Assembly (NCBI GenBank): GCA_964442015.1
Contig: CAYTYA010000011.1
Coordinates: 1-37,392 of the forward strand
DNA from: GCA-002701945 sp964442015
Lineage (GTDB): Bacteria > Fidelibacterota > Marinisomatia > Marinisomatales > TCS55
Length of the DNA stretch: 37,392 bases
Direction: 5' to 3'
The notes beneath the pieces were generated by a model that was not told where the DNA came from, ran no database searches, and saw only the letters and a program-made list of their open reading frames with translations. Position 1 is the first letter of the stretch, and every line of letters begins with the position of its first letter. This document shows positions 27,183 to 36,656 of the stretch, piece by piece. The translations under genes were made by a program, and so were the position numbers.

Positions 27183-27208
27183 AAAATTACTTATTAATAA
27201 GTGATTTT
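27183..27208. promoter_or_regulatory. 26-base near-perfect palindrome, possible operator
   Basis: The sequence runs AAAATTACTTATT then AATAAGTGATTTT; 12 of 13 positions pair, and the central 14 bases (ACTTATTAATAAGT) are a perfect palindrome. It is about 100 bases upstream of a gene whose protein begins with an ArsR-like winged helix, and ArsR-family operators are typically palindromes of this size. Autoregulation is inference. A weak AT-rich transcription terminator for the upstream gene is an alternative. Confidence 0.45.
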
Positions 27209-27270
27209 TGCGGAGACCACATACATAAATGAGCTATAAGCACCACATAAGAGGCTTTCAGTTTGAACAG

Positions 27271-27293
27271 GTAAACGACATGATAACGTTTAC
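27271..27293. promoter_or_regulatory. Inverted repeat GTAAACG-n9-CGTTTAC before the giant gene
   Basis: A perfect seven-base inverted repeat with a nine-base spacer, ending 12 bases before the ATG at 27306. It could be an operator or an RNA hairpin covering the translation start region of the giant gene. No clear Shine-Dalgarno sequence is seen between it and the ATG. Confidence 0.4.
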
Positions 27294-27305
27294 ACGATAA
27301 CTATT

Positions 27306-30300
27306 ATGGCTTCAAAACAACAAGACACTCTACGAATTGATAACATTAAGCTGTTAAAGGTTATTTCTGATCCTATACGTAAGCAGATCATCGATGTATT
27401 GTATGATGAGCCACTAACTGCTTCTGAAATATCTGATGAAATTAATTTTCCTAAAGATAAAATTTATTATCATATTAAAAAATTACAATCCGCTGGTATT
27501 TTAATTATTGCAGAGTCTGAAAAAGTTAAAGGCATAACACAAAATAAATTTATTAATTCTGCCAAGAAGTTCGAAATAGATGAAACGTTACTAGGTGATC
27601 AGCCTTCACCTTTAACAAAACAAAGCACATCCACTGTATCGAAGAAAGTGGATACGGTTGAAGAAGCGGAACCTGAACCATCTTCAGATACTTCCGAAGA
27701 ATCTTCAACTGGTAAGTCTGATGATAATCCCTTGTTGGCTTCCTTGCTTAAAGCTAAGGGAAAACCCCCATCCCAGATTAGCCAAACAGATTCACCTGCT
27801 TCACAAGACCAAACAGATGAATCTTCATCTACAGCCCCAAAAGGAGACGGTCCTGTCCGTATTATTGCTGATCGTCGCAGAGGTGGTGACAGACGCGCAA
27901 CGTTGGAAAGAAGGGTTGGCAAAGAACGACGAATAAGACAGAAAAAGAACTTTGATGGTGGAGAAAAAAGATCAGGAGACGAAAGACGCACCGGTATAGA
28001 TAAAAGAGTATTAGCGGATAGACGCAAAGCAATTGACAGAAGAGTAGAAGCTGAAAAGAAGAAAAAAAGCGCACTGGAAACAACTGCCCCTATTAAGAGG
28101 TACAAACCAAAAAAGCAATCCGCAAGAATATTAGAATCTTTAAAAATGAATCTAAATGGGTTGAATGAAGCAATGACATTTATACATACCGGAGACAACG
28201 TAACCTTTCTTCAAGCTTCAAGAAAACTAGATACATTTGAAATTCAACAAACAAAAATATATGATCTTCCTTACCAATATAATGGCCACGCCATTAAAAC
28301 GCTTCCCGATCTAATAAAGCACGTTTATGCAAATTATGTAGATCCAAAAAAAACCAGCACACATTATTTAGCACTGTATTCTACTAGATATAATTATGAA
28401 ATGACATTTGTTGCTACTCCTGAGGGTGGTGGTAAAAAAGATTTCAAAGACTACCTCTATTACAACCTTACAAAATCATACAATTTAAAATTAGAAGAAT
28501 CCATTATTGATTGGTCTTTAAATGATAAATATGAAAACAGCGCTGTAGTTTGTTACTCTGCGCTCGGGGGAACAATACAAAATGACTATACAAATCTAAC
28601 GGCTGAGGGTATTCAGCCTAGATATTCTACAGCGTTCCCCAAAATATTACACAATATATATACATATGGCGCAGGAACCACAGGTTCAGGTAATGCATTA
28701 ATGATATATATAGATGAGCGAAGAACCAATTTAGCATTAATTCAAAATCAGCAATTAGTGGAATCAAGATATTTTTGGGTGGGGGTAAGAGATTTTTATT
28801 TACCACTTTGTAAAATGTTTAAAGTAGGGCGAAAGGTCATTGATGTTGAAAGAGAACAGGCAGAAGAATTTCTCCTTAATTATGGAATAGAAATTGATGA
28901 AAGCATAATAGATACAGGTAATAGCATACCATGGACAGACGCTCAACAGCTTCTAGGGACTCCCATAGCAAAATTTTCGAAAGAACTTGATAATTCAATG
29001 AAATATTTCTCAGACGTACGAAGCACAATATCTAAGAAGGTCTTAGAAATAGACAATGTGTATCTAGGTGGCCCGGGCAGTCATATAAAGAATATAAGCG
29101 CAATAGCTCAAAGAACGGTAGGGAAAGCAGTAGAAGATATTGATGGATTATATGCGGATCTATTTAAGGCCATGAATGTAACAAAGCAGCAGAAAAAATT
29201 ATTAAAAAATAGAGATGCTATGTTGCAGGATCGCGAAAGAATTAATTCAGCAATTAATAAGTCTCGCGATGATGTAATTCAGTTAGATAAGATGATAAGA
29301 GCCTTTAAGGACCCCGAGGCGATGGCGATTGAGATAGATAAGCAGATGCGAAATAAGCATACGTATTTAAAGGATATCGCAGTTGCAAACAACGCCCTTG
29401 AAACAAACATACACGACATTAATCATTTAACTACAGAATATAATAACGATGAAAAGAAGACTAGATCAGATTTAGAAAAGGCAGATAAAGATCTTAAAAA
29501 ACAACAAAGTAAGGCTATGCCTATATATACTGAGGTAGATCTGATTGAAAAAAAGATAGACAAATTAAATGCACCAATAAATGCCAAGAAAAAGAAATCC
29601 GCTGTTATAGAAAAAAAATTGAGAATGAAGCTTAAAGATGTAGGAAGAGAAAAAAAGCTAGAACAGCAAGAGCTACGAAAATTAAAGGATAGTATTAGTC
29701 TTTGTACATCAAGAATTAAAGATATAGAAAAAGATATTGACCACCATATTGAAGAACAGGATGAGACAACTGGAGATTTAAATTTTCAATTTAGTCAGCG
29801 AGATGAATACGAAATGAAGCCCAGGAAGCGTCAAGTTGTATTTAAAAAACAACAGCGTGAAATCGACCAGAAAGAATTTGAATTAAGAAAGCAAAAGAAA
29901 AAAACTATAATTGACATGAAGGTAGATGCTGGCACAATTCAGGATCTTAGCAAAAGACTAGGTGTGATTAATGAGAGAATTGAAGCAGTCAATAATGAAT
30001 TAAATGATGCAGAATTTGAATTTGAGAGCTGTTCATCAGATTTACAGGAAAATTTATCCGCTATTGATAAAAATGAATTGGATATGCGAACCACGGTAAG
30101 TGATTATGAAAAAAAGCGCTTAGAGCATGATGCGACATTACGCTTTATACGAAAAAAGATTGACAAACTTGATAATAAGATAAATAAACTAATTGAGGGA
30201 TATGAGCAAGCGCAAGGCAAGCAGGAAGAGCATGAAGCTGAAAACGCTGCATCAGAATTGTCAGTTAAATATCAAAAACAGTCTTTTAAAAATGAACTAG

Positions 30301-33300
30301 GCAAACTATCTGCATCGAGAGATAAAATAGTTACTTCTAAAAACAAACAAGAAGCTATTATTAAATCGGATGAAAAAAACATTAAGCACAATAATAAAAA
30401 ACTAACCTCTTTAAATAAAGAACAGGATTCGTTAGATAATGAGATTGAAATATTAGAAGCAGATCAAACAACATCCACAGTAACAATTGATGCTCTCTCA
30501 TTATCGATTAATGAACGAAAGCAAGAAATTGAAAAGATACAAAAAATATACTTTTTTGAATTAGAAACAGCAAATAAGGTAATAGCATCCGCAAATTCAA
30601 GGTTACCGGATTTTCGGAGAAAGCTACCTACAAACGTATCAGAAACCGAAAGTCTAGCCGATCGCTTTAATGATTTAAGTTCATTAGAGAAAGATGAGCG
30701 CATCATGTATAGTAATATAAATGAGTCTATTGACCGCGTAAATGAAATGACACCAAAATTAGTTCTCATAAAAGAATATGTTGGTGAGCTAATTGCTTTA
30801 GATGGTGAACTGGTATCGCTAGAAAAAGATCAAAAATCTAAAGAAACAACAATTATTAGTATTAAGGATAAAATTAATAAACTACATAAGAAGCTTTCAG
30901 ATTTATCTGCGAAAATAGAAACATTAAGCAAAGATATAAAAGATAGAGAAATACGCTATAAAACTGAAAAAGACACTCTTTCACTTACACAAAAAAGATT
31001 AACAAAATCTGAAACGGACCTAGGAAGATCACAAGAACATTATGCGGGCTTAAAAGAAATAAAGGAAAAGGCAATAAAAGACAGAGATGAGAAAATATCA
31101 GGCTTAGAAAAACAATTGGAAGAATTAAAAAATCAATATGAAAACCTGCTAAATCTTCAAAAAGAACATAAGCAGGCCCTTAATGAACTCCTAAATATCC
31201 GCAAGTCTATAGAAAACCAAAAAGCGCGCATTAACAATATAGAAAAAGAATCTAGAGAACATGAAAATGGTTACGAACGCTTAAGCTCATTGCTTGTATC
31301 ACAGATAGATCAGTTAAATAAATCATCGGAAAGAATAGATACAGACAATCGGGAGTTAGAGCTGCAGATTGTACTAGAAAGAACAAGAATTAGCGAGCTT
31401 AAACCAGAAATTAATGAATGGACGAAAGAAAAAAGATCATTAAAAGATGAACTAGGTTTGATATCAAAACAAAAAATTTCTTACGCAGAAAATGCTAATA
31501 AGAATAAAGAGGAAACAAAAGAGTTATTATCTACAGAGCTCGCTAATAACCAAAAAGAAATTTTCAAGCATAAAGAAGAATCGGATAGAAATAATAATGA
31601 TTATCGAATAGAGCTGAAGGGAAAAATTGAAAAGCTTACAATACAAGAAATGGAATTAAACAAACGACTTGGAGATAGAAAAGACAAGCTAACAGTATTA
31701 AATAAAAAAAGAAATCAAGCAAATAACGAATTGAATAAAGTAAAAAAATCTTCAAAGCCCAAACTAGCAAATTTTGAGAAAGAAATCGTTTCTTTGGATA
31801 AACAAATCGTTTCGCTGGAAAGCAAAATGTCATTAAAACACAAAGAGCTTGTTTCGTTGCGTGACAGCAAACAATCGATGCAAGAACAATTATCTAAGTT
31901 GGACAGCTCAATCTCCAGCAATAAAAAAGATATCGTGTTTAATTCCGATGAAATACCTCAACTAGAAGAAGAACTAAGAGAACAAAAGCTAAAATTGGCA
32001 GGGTTTTATGATGTTCCAACACATGAGGCAAATGCGCTAAAAGAGGAAATAAAAAAATTAGAAACAAAGCTTCAAGCAACACGAACAAGCATCTTAATTA
32101 GCAAAGATTCTATTCAGCTATCTGGGGACACAGTAAAAAAACAGAAGAAAGAGATGGTGGATGCAGGTGTAGAGATACGAAATATAGAAAATGAAGAAAA
32201 AGCATTAACAAGAAAGCATAGACAGTTGAAAAAAGATCATAGGCGGGCCACAAATAAAAAGACCGATTTAGAAAATCATATAAATCAATTAGATCGACAC
32301 TATAGGCAGGCAGAAAGAGAATTCAATGAGTCTGATTTAAGCTTCATCCGTTCACAAGAAACTATAGAATCAAGACTTACAGAAATTTCTACAAGGAAAG
32401 AAAGAGCAAAAGAGCAAAGCTTAGATAATATTAAAAAGCAAGACATCGCTTTAGAACAAACATTGGAGCAATTATCAGAAAAAGAAAAAACGATAAAAAT
32501 AATTCACAAAGAAAAGAATAGAGACATATCAAAAATCTTAAAGGAAGATCTTGCAAAGCTAACGGATAGATCAAAGCATATTGATGTGCAACTAAGTCAA
32601 GGCGAAAAGCAAAATGAGGCAACCTTAAAAGAGATATCGAATTTAGAGGCTCGCGTAAAAGCCACCACAGATACTGCAAAGATGAATCGCGAGAAAGTTC
32701 GACATAATAACCGTGAAATTCAAAAGTTGGAAATTAAATCAAGTGAAGAGAAGCGTGCTTTTAATGACCGCCTTAAATCATTTGAAATGAATCTAGATAA
32801 ACAAGACAAGAAACTTTCCGCCCTTCAAGAACAATTAGAATCTGCAGATAAAGAAGTAACAGTAATAGAAGCACGCATTTCCGATACAGAAAAAAATATT
32901 CCTGGAGGAAAAGCAGATATATCTAAGCTGAAAGAACGATTAAATAAAATTCGTGAAAAGAATAAAATTGAAAGAAATATCTTGAATGAAAAAGACACGC
33001 AATTCTCTTCAAAACATTCATTGCTTAATGATAAAATAACAGAATTAACGATTCAAAAAGAAAAACAAGAACAAAACATTTCTGATTTAGAACAAGAGAT
33101 GACGGACTTTGTAACAAAAATGGCAATATATACGGAGGAGCATCAAAGCGGGGAAGATCACCGCATTTCATTAGAAGACCAGTTACATACAGAGCAAGCC
33201 GTATTAGACGAAACATTAATGTCTATGCGAAGAATAAAGAAAAACCATACGAATAAAAGAAGACATTATAAAAATCTAAACAAGGGGGTCCAGAAGCTGT

Positions 33301-35666
33301 TTACAGTTATCGGAGCAAGAAACAAAAAAATTGATAATAGTATTGTTCTAAAACCAAAAGATATTATTGGAATAAACCATGAATTATCTCTTGTAGAAGG
33401 TCAATTAGACAAGAGAGAACTTACAAGGAGTTATAATTATGCTCCTTTTAACAAAATGCAGAAAAACGTACAGATTTCACATGGGGAGTTAGTAAACGAA
33501 AAAGATAAAATGAGCCAATTGCTTGGCACAGACCAAGATAACTTAAAACGACTTGCCAGAATGCTTGAACAAGAAAAAGCATTTAATAAACAAATTAGTT
33601 CACTAGAAAAATCTGTAGAACAATTTGATCATGATAAGAATCAGCATCTAGATACTTTAAAATCTATTAATGCCAGATTGCGAGAAAAGAATAAACAATT
33701 ATTGAAAATAACAGTGGAAAAACAAGCGATTGAAAAGACTCTTGATGCATTTGAAGTGAAAATTAAAGATGAGCAGGTACAATTAGATTTGACGCTGGAA
33801 TCACTACACGCAATGGAGAATGATATAAGCACCTGCGAAAAAGCACATCACAAAGAAATGCAACAGCTAGAAAAGAAACTAAACACCGGACAAATACGAT
33901 TAAAAAATCTGCGAGCAAAAATGATAATAATGGAAAAAGAGACAGATCAAATGTCACGGGAAATGGAATTACTAGAAACACAAAGAAGGCTTGAAAAGAA
34001 AGCTCTGTATGATAATGATGAATTATTTAAAATGACAAGAAATTCGCTGATGGAAGAAAAAGAAGTTTTAAAAGAACACAACCAAAATTTTGAGAGAAAA
34101 CTTGAGGTGGCAAAGGCAAGAGTTGAAGAAGTAAACAAACGGCTTAATCCTGTAATGGCAGAACACAGCTTGTTAACTGAAAACCTAGAGAAAACACGTA
34201 CAGCTGAACGGGATAAGCAGAAAAAAATAAACTTATTTGAACAAATGATTTACGATAACAAAAGACGCATGGAAGAAATGGCCATAGAGTTCGAAAACGA
34301 TCAAGAAAAGTATAAGGAAAAACTAAACTCAATAAATGAAAACATTGGCGGTCTAAAAGAAAAAGTCACTTCTTTAAAAGACTATATTAAGCTTCAGCGT
34401 TACGATATTGCTCAAGCAGAAAAAGAATTAAAAGACCTACAGAAACAATATGATAGCAAAGAAATTGACATAGAAAAATTGAAAATGAAGATAGATGATA
34501 TAGAAAATTCTGTAAGAAGAGAAAAAGAGTTAATTAAAAAAGTAGTAGAACAGAGTGAAAAATCATTGTTAGAGCTTAAAACGCGAGAGTTAGAAATATC
34601 AGAACAATTAAGAATCGAAGAAGATAAAGTGGAAGCAATGCAAGAAATATACTCTGCCATACAGCTTATGATGGCTGAAAAAGAAGATGAATATTTAAAA
34701 GAAAAACTACGATTAGAAGAAATTCAGTTATCAATAAAAGATGAGCTTGTTGGGAAAGAAGCCGCAATTAAACAAGCGGATATAATGATAAAAGAAATGA
34801 ACAAAACGCTTATAGCTGGACCAAAGAAAATTGAAAAGTTCGATAAGAAATTAAATGTTGCGCAGGAAAAATTAGAGGGCTCAAGGGGCAAGCTTAAAGA
34901 TAATCAACATGCAGTTAAAATCATGAATAAAGACCTGAGCAATGTTCAAGAGTTTTTTGTGGAAGAAAAAGGTATTGGAAAAGATCCAATGCGATCAAAT
35001 TATATGGCGAATATTGGCTTATTACTAGATTCCCAAGCAAAGCTAAATATCCTTCCAGATAAACACCGAGAAGATTTCAAATTTCTGGCACCAGCACGAT
35101 TTCTCCAAAGCGGAATGCTAGTCCTGCTTGTGCTCTTTTCATTGTTTACTTTTTCAAATACACGAACACTAGATCCCCTCAAAATATTGCTTCCACAGAA
35201 AAAAGAACAGCTTGCAAGGCTTAACATTCAACGCGAAATATTTAATGATTATATGTTTGACCTACGCGTAATTAACGGGTTTAAGCAGCTTAGAGGCGCA
35301 GATCGCGTCATGACAAACAATGTGTTGGGTGCTCTTAAATTCTTAAGTCGAGTGATGCCTGACCCAATTGAAATCACCAATCTTTCATTAATCAAAGAGA
35401 CCAATACGGAAAACTTGCTGAACCAATTATACAATCAAGGGCTTGTTTCTGATGAAATGGAAGAAATGTCTACAAACATAAAGAAACCTATGTTTACGTT
35501 AAAGCTAGACGGGTTCTTAGAAGTGAACAAGCTACAAGCAACAGCCATCCTTGAAAGAACAAAAATTTTATTAGAAGGGAATGGAAATATTCAGGCAGCA
35601 TTCTTATTTGAATCACTTGATTCAAAAGATGATCAAACAAATTTTAATATAATAATTGTAATATGA
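27306..35666 (+). CDS. Giant winged-helix / PilM-like / coiled-coil / PilN-like fusion protein
   Basis: A 2786-residue protein. Residues 1-95 are an ArsR-like winged helix (ISDPIRKQIIDVLYDEPLTA, then KDKIYYHIKKLQSAGIL). Residues 100-185 are a Ser/Thr/Glu-rich linker, and 185-262 an Arg-rich region with repeated DRR/ERR motifs. Residues 278-615 resemble the actin-like PilM: strand pair ALMIYIDERRTNLALIQNQQ (464-483) and nucleotide-site motif LGGPGSHIKNI (from 587). Residues 620-2545 are almost continuous charged coiled coil. The end is a complete PilN: PilM-binding motif LNILP (2580-2584, family INLLP), membrane helix 2602-2618, periplasmic domain 2619-2786 (LSRVMPDPIEITNLSLI). GspL is a natural small version of PilM joined to PilN. 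Its stop overlaps the pilO-like ATG. Confidence 0.85.
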   Translation: MASKQQDTLRIDNIKLLKVISDPIRKQIIDVLYDEPLTASEISDEINFPKDKIYYHIKKLQSAGILIIAESEKVKGITQNKFINSAKKFEIDETLLGDQPSPLTKQSTSTVSKKVDTVEEAEPEPSSDTSEESSTGKSDDNPLLASLLKAKGKPPSQISQTDSPASQDQTDESSSTAPKGDGPVRIIADRRRGGDRRATLERRVGKERRIRQKKNFDGGEKRSGDERRTGIDKRVLADRRKAIDRRVEAEKKKKSALETTAPIKRYKPKKQSARILESLKMNLNGLNEAMTFIHTGDNVTFLQASRKLDTFEIQQTKIYDLPYQYNGHAIKTLPDLIKHVYANYVDPKKTSTHYLALYSTRYNYEMTFVATPEGGGKKDFKDYLYYNLTKSYNLKLEESIIDWSLNDKYENSAVVCYSALGGTIQNDYTNLTAEGIQPRYSTAFPKILHNIYTYGAGTTGSGNALMIYIDERRTNLALIQNQQLVESRYFWVGVRDFYLPLCKMFKVGRKVIDVEREQAEEFLLNYGIEIDESIIDTGNSIPWTDAQQLLGTPIAKFSKELDNSMKYFSDVRSTISKKVLEIDNVYLGGPGSHIKNISAIAQRTVGKAVEDIDGLYADLFKAMNVTKQQKKLLKNRDAMLQDRERINSAINKSRDDVIQLDKMIRAFKDPEAMAIEIDKQMRNKHTYLKDIAVANNALETNIHDINHLTTEYNNDEKKTRSDLEKADKDLKKQQSKAMPIYTEVDLIEKKIDKLNAPINAKKKKSAVIEKKLRMKLKDVGREKKLEQQELRKLKDSISLCTSRIKDIEKDIDHHIEEQDETTGDLNFQFSQRDEYEMKPRKRQVVFKKQQREIDQKEFELRKQKKKTIIDMKVDAGTIQDLSKRLGVINERIEAVNNELNDAEFEFESCSSDLQENLSAIDKNELDMRTTVSDYEKKRLEHDATLRFIRKKIDKLDNKINKLIEGYEQAQGKQEEHEAENAASELSVKYQKQSFKNELGKLSASRDKIVTSKNKQEAIIKSDEKNIKHNNKKLTSLNKEQDSLDNEIEILEADQTTSTVTIDALSLSINERKQEIEKIQKIYFFELETANKVIASANSRLPDFRRKLPTNVSETESLADRFNDLSSLEKDERIMYSNINESIDRVNEMTPKLVLIKEYVGELIALDGELVSLEKDQKSKETTIISIKDKINKLHKKLSDLSAKIETLSKDIKDREIRYKTEKDTLSLTQKRLTKSETDLGRSQEHYAGLKEIKEKAIKDRDEKISGLEKQLEELKNQYENLLNLQKEHKQALNELLNIRKSIENQKARINNIEKESREHENGYERLSSLLVSQIDQLNKSSERIDTDNRELELQIVLERTRISELKPEINEWTKEKRSLKDELGLISKQKISYAENANKNKEETKELLSTELANNQKEIFKHKEESDRNNNDYRIELKGKIEKLTIQEMELNKRLGDRKDKLTVLNKKRNQANNELNKVKKSSKPKLANFEKEIVSLDKQIVSLESKMSLKHKELVSLRDSKQSMQEQLSKLDSSISSNKKDIVFNSDEIPQLEEELREQKLKLAGFYDVPTHEANALKEEIKKLETKLQATRTSILISKDSIQLSGDTVKKQKKEMVDAGVEIRNIENEEKALTRKHRQLKKDHRRATNKKTDLENHINQLDRHYRQAEREFNESDLSFIRSQETIESRLTEISTRKERAKEQSLDNIKKQDIALEQTLEQLSEKEKTIKIIHKEKNRDISKILKEDLAKLTDRSKHIDVQLSQGEKQNEATLKEISNLEARVKATTDTAKMNREKVRHNNREIQKLEIKSSEEKRAFNDRLKSFEMNLDKQDKKLSALQEQLESADKEVTVIEARISDTEKNIPGGKADISKLKERLNKIREKNKIERNILNEKDTQFSSKHSLLNDKITELTIQKEKQEQNISDLEQEMTDFVTKMAIYTEEHQSGEDHRISLEDQLHTEQAVLDETLMSMRRIKKNHTNKRRHYKNLNKGVQKLFTVIGARNKKIDNSIVLKPKDIIGINHELSLVEGQLDKRELTRSYNYAPFNKMQKNVQISHGELVNEKDKMSQLLGTDQDNLKRLARMLEQEKAFNKQISSLEKSVEQFDHDKNQHLDTLKSINARLREKNKQLLKITVEKQAIEKTLDAFEVKIKDEQVQLDLTLESLHAMENDISTCEKAHHKEMQQLEKKLNTGQIRLKNLRAKMIIMEKETDQMSREMELLETQRRLEKKALYDNDELFKMTRNSLMEEKEVLKEHNQNFERKLEVAKARVEEVNKRLNPVMAEHSLLTENLEKTRTAERDKQKKINLFEQMIYDNKRRMEEMAIEFENDQEKYKEKLNSINENIGGLKEKVTSLKDYIKLQRYDIAQAEKELKDLQKQYDSKEIDIEKLKMKIDDIENSVRREKELIKKVVEQSEKSLLELKTRELEISEQLRIEEDKVEAMQEIYSAIQLMMAEKEDEYLKEKLRLEEIQLSIKDELVGKEAAIKQADIMIKEMNKTLIAGPKKIEKFDKKLNVAQEKLEGSRGKLKDNQHAVKIMNKDLSNVQEFFVEEKGIGKDPMRSNYMANIGLLLDSQAKLNILPDKHREDFKFLAPARFLQSGMLVLLVLFSLFTFSNTRTLDPLKILLPQKKEQLARLNIQREIFNDYMFDLRVINGFKQLRGADRVMTNNVLGALKFLSRVMPDPIEITNLSLIKETNTENLLNQLYNQGLVSDEMEEMSTNIKKPMFTLKLDGFLEVNKLQATAILERTKILLEGNGNIQAAFLFESLDSKDDQTNFNIIIVI

Positions 35667-36238
35667 AGACATTAAACCCAAAAGTACGATTTATAATATT
35701 TCTAATAATAACTCTTATCATTTTTGGGTGGTTTGGTTGGTATAATTATGGTATTTATTCCGAAATAAGTACAACCAAAGAAACCATCAAAGATTTTGAC
35801 GTGGAGTTAAAAACTCAGGATCAAGTTCGTAACAGCATAATGGAAGTACAAAAACAACGCGTGAAAGGTGTTTCTGATCTTAAAAAAGATGTGTTTTTTT
35901 CTATGCGAGAATATGAATTGGCTGCAGTAAAAATGAAGGAAATAGCAAAAAAGTATGATATTGATGTTCTCAGTTTACACCTTCGATCTAATAATACATT
36001 TCCCGATTTAAACAATTTTACAAAAGTGAAAAAAGTCCCAATAGAGCGTTTGCAAATTGATTTACGACTATCTGGAAAATTTCTTGAAATCGGACCATTT
36101 TTTGATGATGTGGAAAAAGAAATAAAGTTGGTAAATCTACACAGCTATAAATTTTCTCTGGATAAGAATGCTGCAAAGCAGGTCATTGCAGACATAGTGT
36201 ATTATACTTATCAGATGGAGGAAGAAAAAAGTGAATAG
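35663..36238 (+). CDS. PilO/GspM-like inner-membrane alignment protein
   Basis: A 191-residue protein with the PilO layout: short cytoplasmic tail, one membrane helix (about 10-28, IIFLIITLIIFGWFGWYNYG), a coiled-coil stretch (about 32-75), and a periplasmic ferredoxin-like domain (about 80-185) including IDLRLSGKFLEIGPFFDDV, the typical sGxfxxIgxFf motif. PilO pairs with PilN in the periplasm to join the cytoplasmic ring to the secretin. Its ATG overlaps the giant gene's TGA (ATGA), so production is coupled to the PilN-containing fusion. The call rests on fold pattern, position and membrane topology. Confidence 0.82.
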   Translation: MKTLNPKVRFIIFLIITLIIFGWFGWYNYGIYSEISTTKETIKDFDVELKTQDQVRNSIMEVQKQRVKGVSDLKKDVFFSMREYELAAVKMKEIAKKYDIDVLSLHLRSNNTFPDLNNFTKVKKVPIERLQIDLRLSGKFLEIGPFFDDVEKEIKLVNLHSYKFSLDKNAAKQVIADIVYYTYQMEEEKSE

Positions 36239-36656
36239 ACAGGTTATACTATTGGTTGCAATGGGTGTTGCCCTTTTAGTTTTTTTTGGTGAACCAATTT
36301 TAGGGTTATTTGATTCAGGACAGCGGAGTACACCAGCACAGCAAGCGCCTTCAGCATCAAAAGGTATTGATGATAGCGGTATAAAAGCATTGTTAACTAG
36401 CGCTCGTCCTGATTCTATTGCATTCACCCCCAACATTTGGACGAATGATTTTTTCTTTGATCGTAATCGAATAATTAAATCACAATTTAGGCTAACAGGT
36501 ATTTCCAAATCAGAAGATGGGTATATGGCAATTATTAATGATGAGATTATGCAAAAAGGAAACAAGCTGCTTGGATTTACTATAGCAAAAATATCGGAAA
36601 ATGAAGTCCGATTAAGAAGAAATAGAGATAGAATTACACTGGAGTTAATAGAATGA
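36231..36656 (+). CDS. PilP/GspC-like pilotin-linker protein with membrane anchor
   Basis: A 141-residue protein with an N-terminal membrane helix (residues 4-20, QVILLVAMGVALLVFFG), a Ser/Ala/Pro-rich linker (about 30-50) and a C-terminal beta domain (about 75-141). The domain carries the pattern YMAIINDEIMQKGNKLLGFT then VRLRRNRDRITLEL, as in PilP and GspC homology regions that contact the secretin N0 domain. PilP is normally a lipoprotein; there is no lipobox Cys here, so the anchor is GspC-like. The GTG start overlaps the PilO-like gene by eight bases; the stop overlaps the secretin ATG. Confidence 0.75.
   Translation: MNRQVILLVAMGVALLVFFGEPILGLFDSGQRSTPAQQAPSASKGIDDSGIKALLTSARPDSIAFTPNIWTNDFFFDRNRIIKSQFRLTGISKSEDGYMAIINDEIMQKGNKLLGFTIAKISENEVRLRRNRDRITLELIE

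Larger units (their letters stand above)
26839..27305. other. 467-base AT-rich intergenic region upstream of the pilus-platform operon
   Basis: No open reading frame with protein-like character was found. The left part (26840-27180) is extremely AT-rich and contains four copies of TTACAG/CTGTAA: 26907-26912, 26944-26949 (inverted), 26969-26974 and 27067-27072. The right part is less AT-biased and holds two inverted repeats (27183-27208 and 27271-27293). The promoter of the giant gene must lie here. No GC-rich terminator hairpin follows the ArsC-like gene. Confidence 0.6.

Noticed and set aside
27599..28198. A 199-codon open frame on the - strand within the giant gene.
   Set aside because: It is antisense to the Ser/Glu-rich and Arg-rich regions, consists of Ser/Phe/Leu-rich low-complexity translation and has no family resemblance.
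27306..35666. Annotation of the giant protein as an SMC/Rad50-type chromosome segregation ATPase.
   Set aside because: There is no Walker A, signature or Walker B motif at the ends. The similarity is only coiled-coil composition; the termini match winged helix/PilM and PilN.
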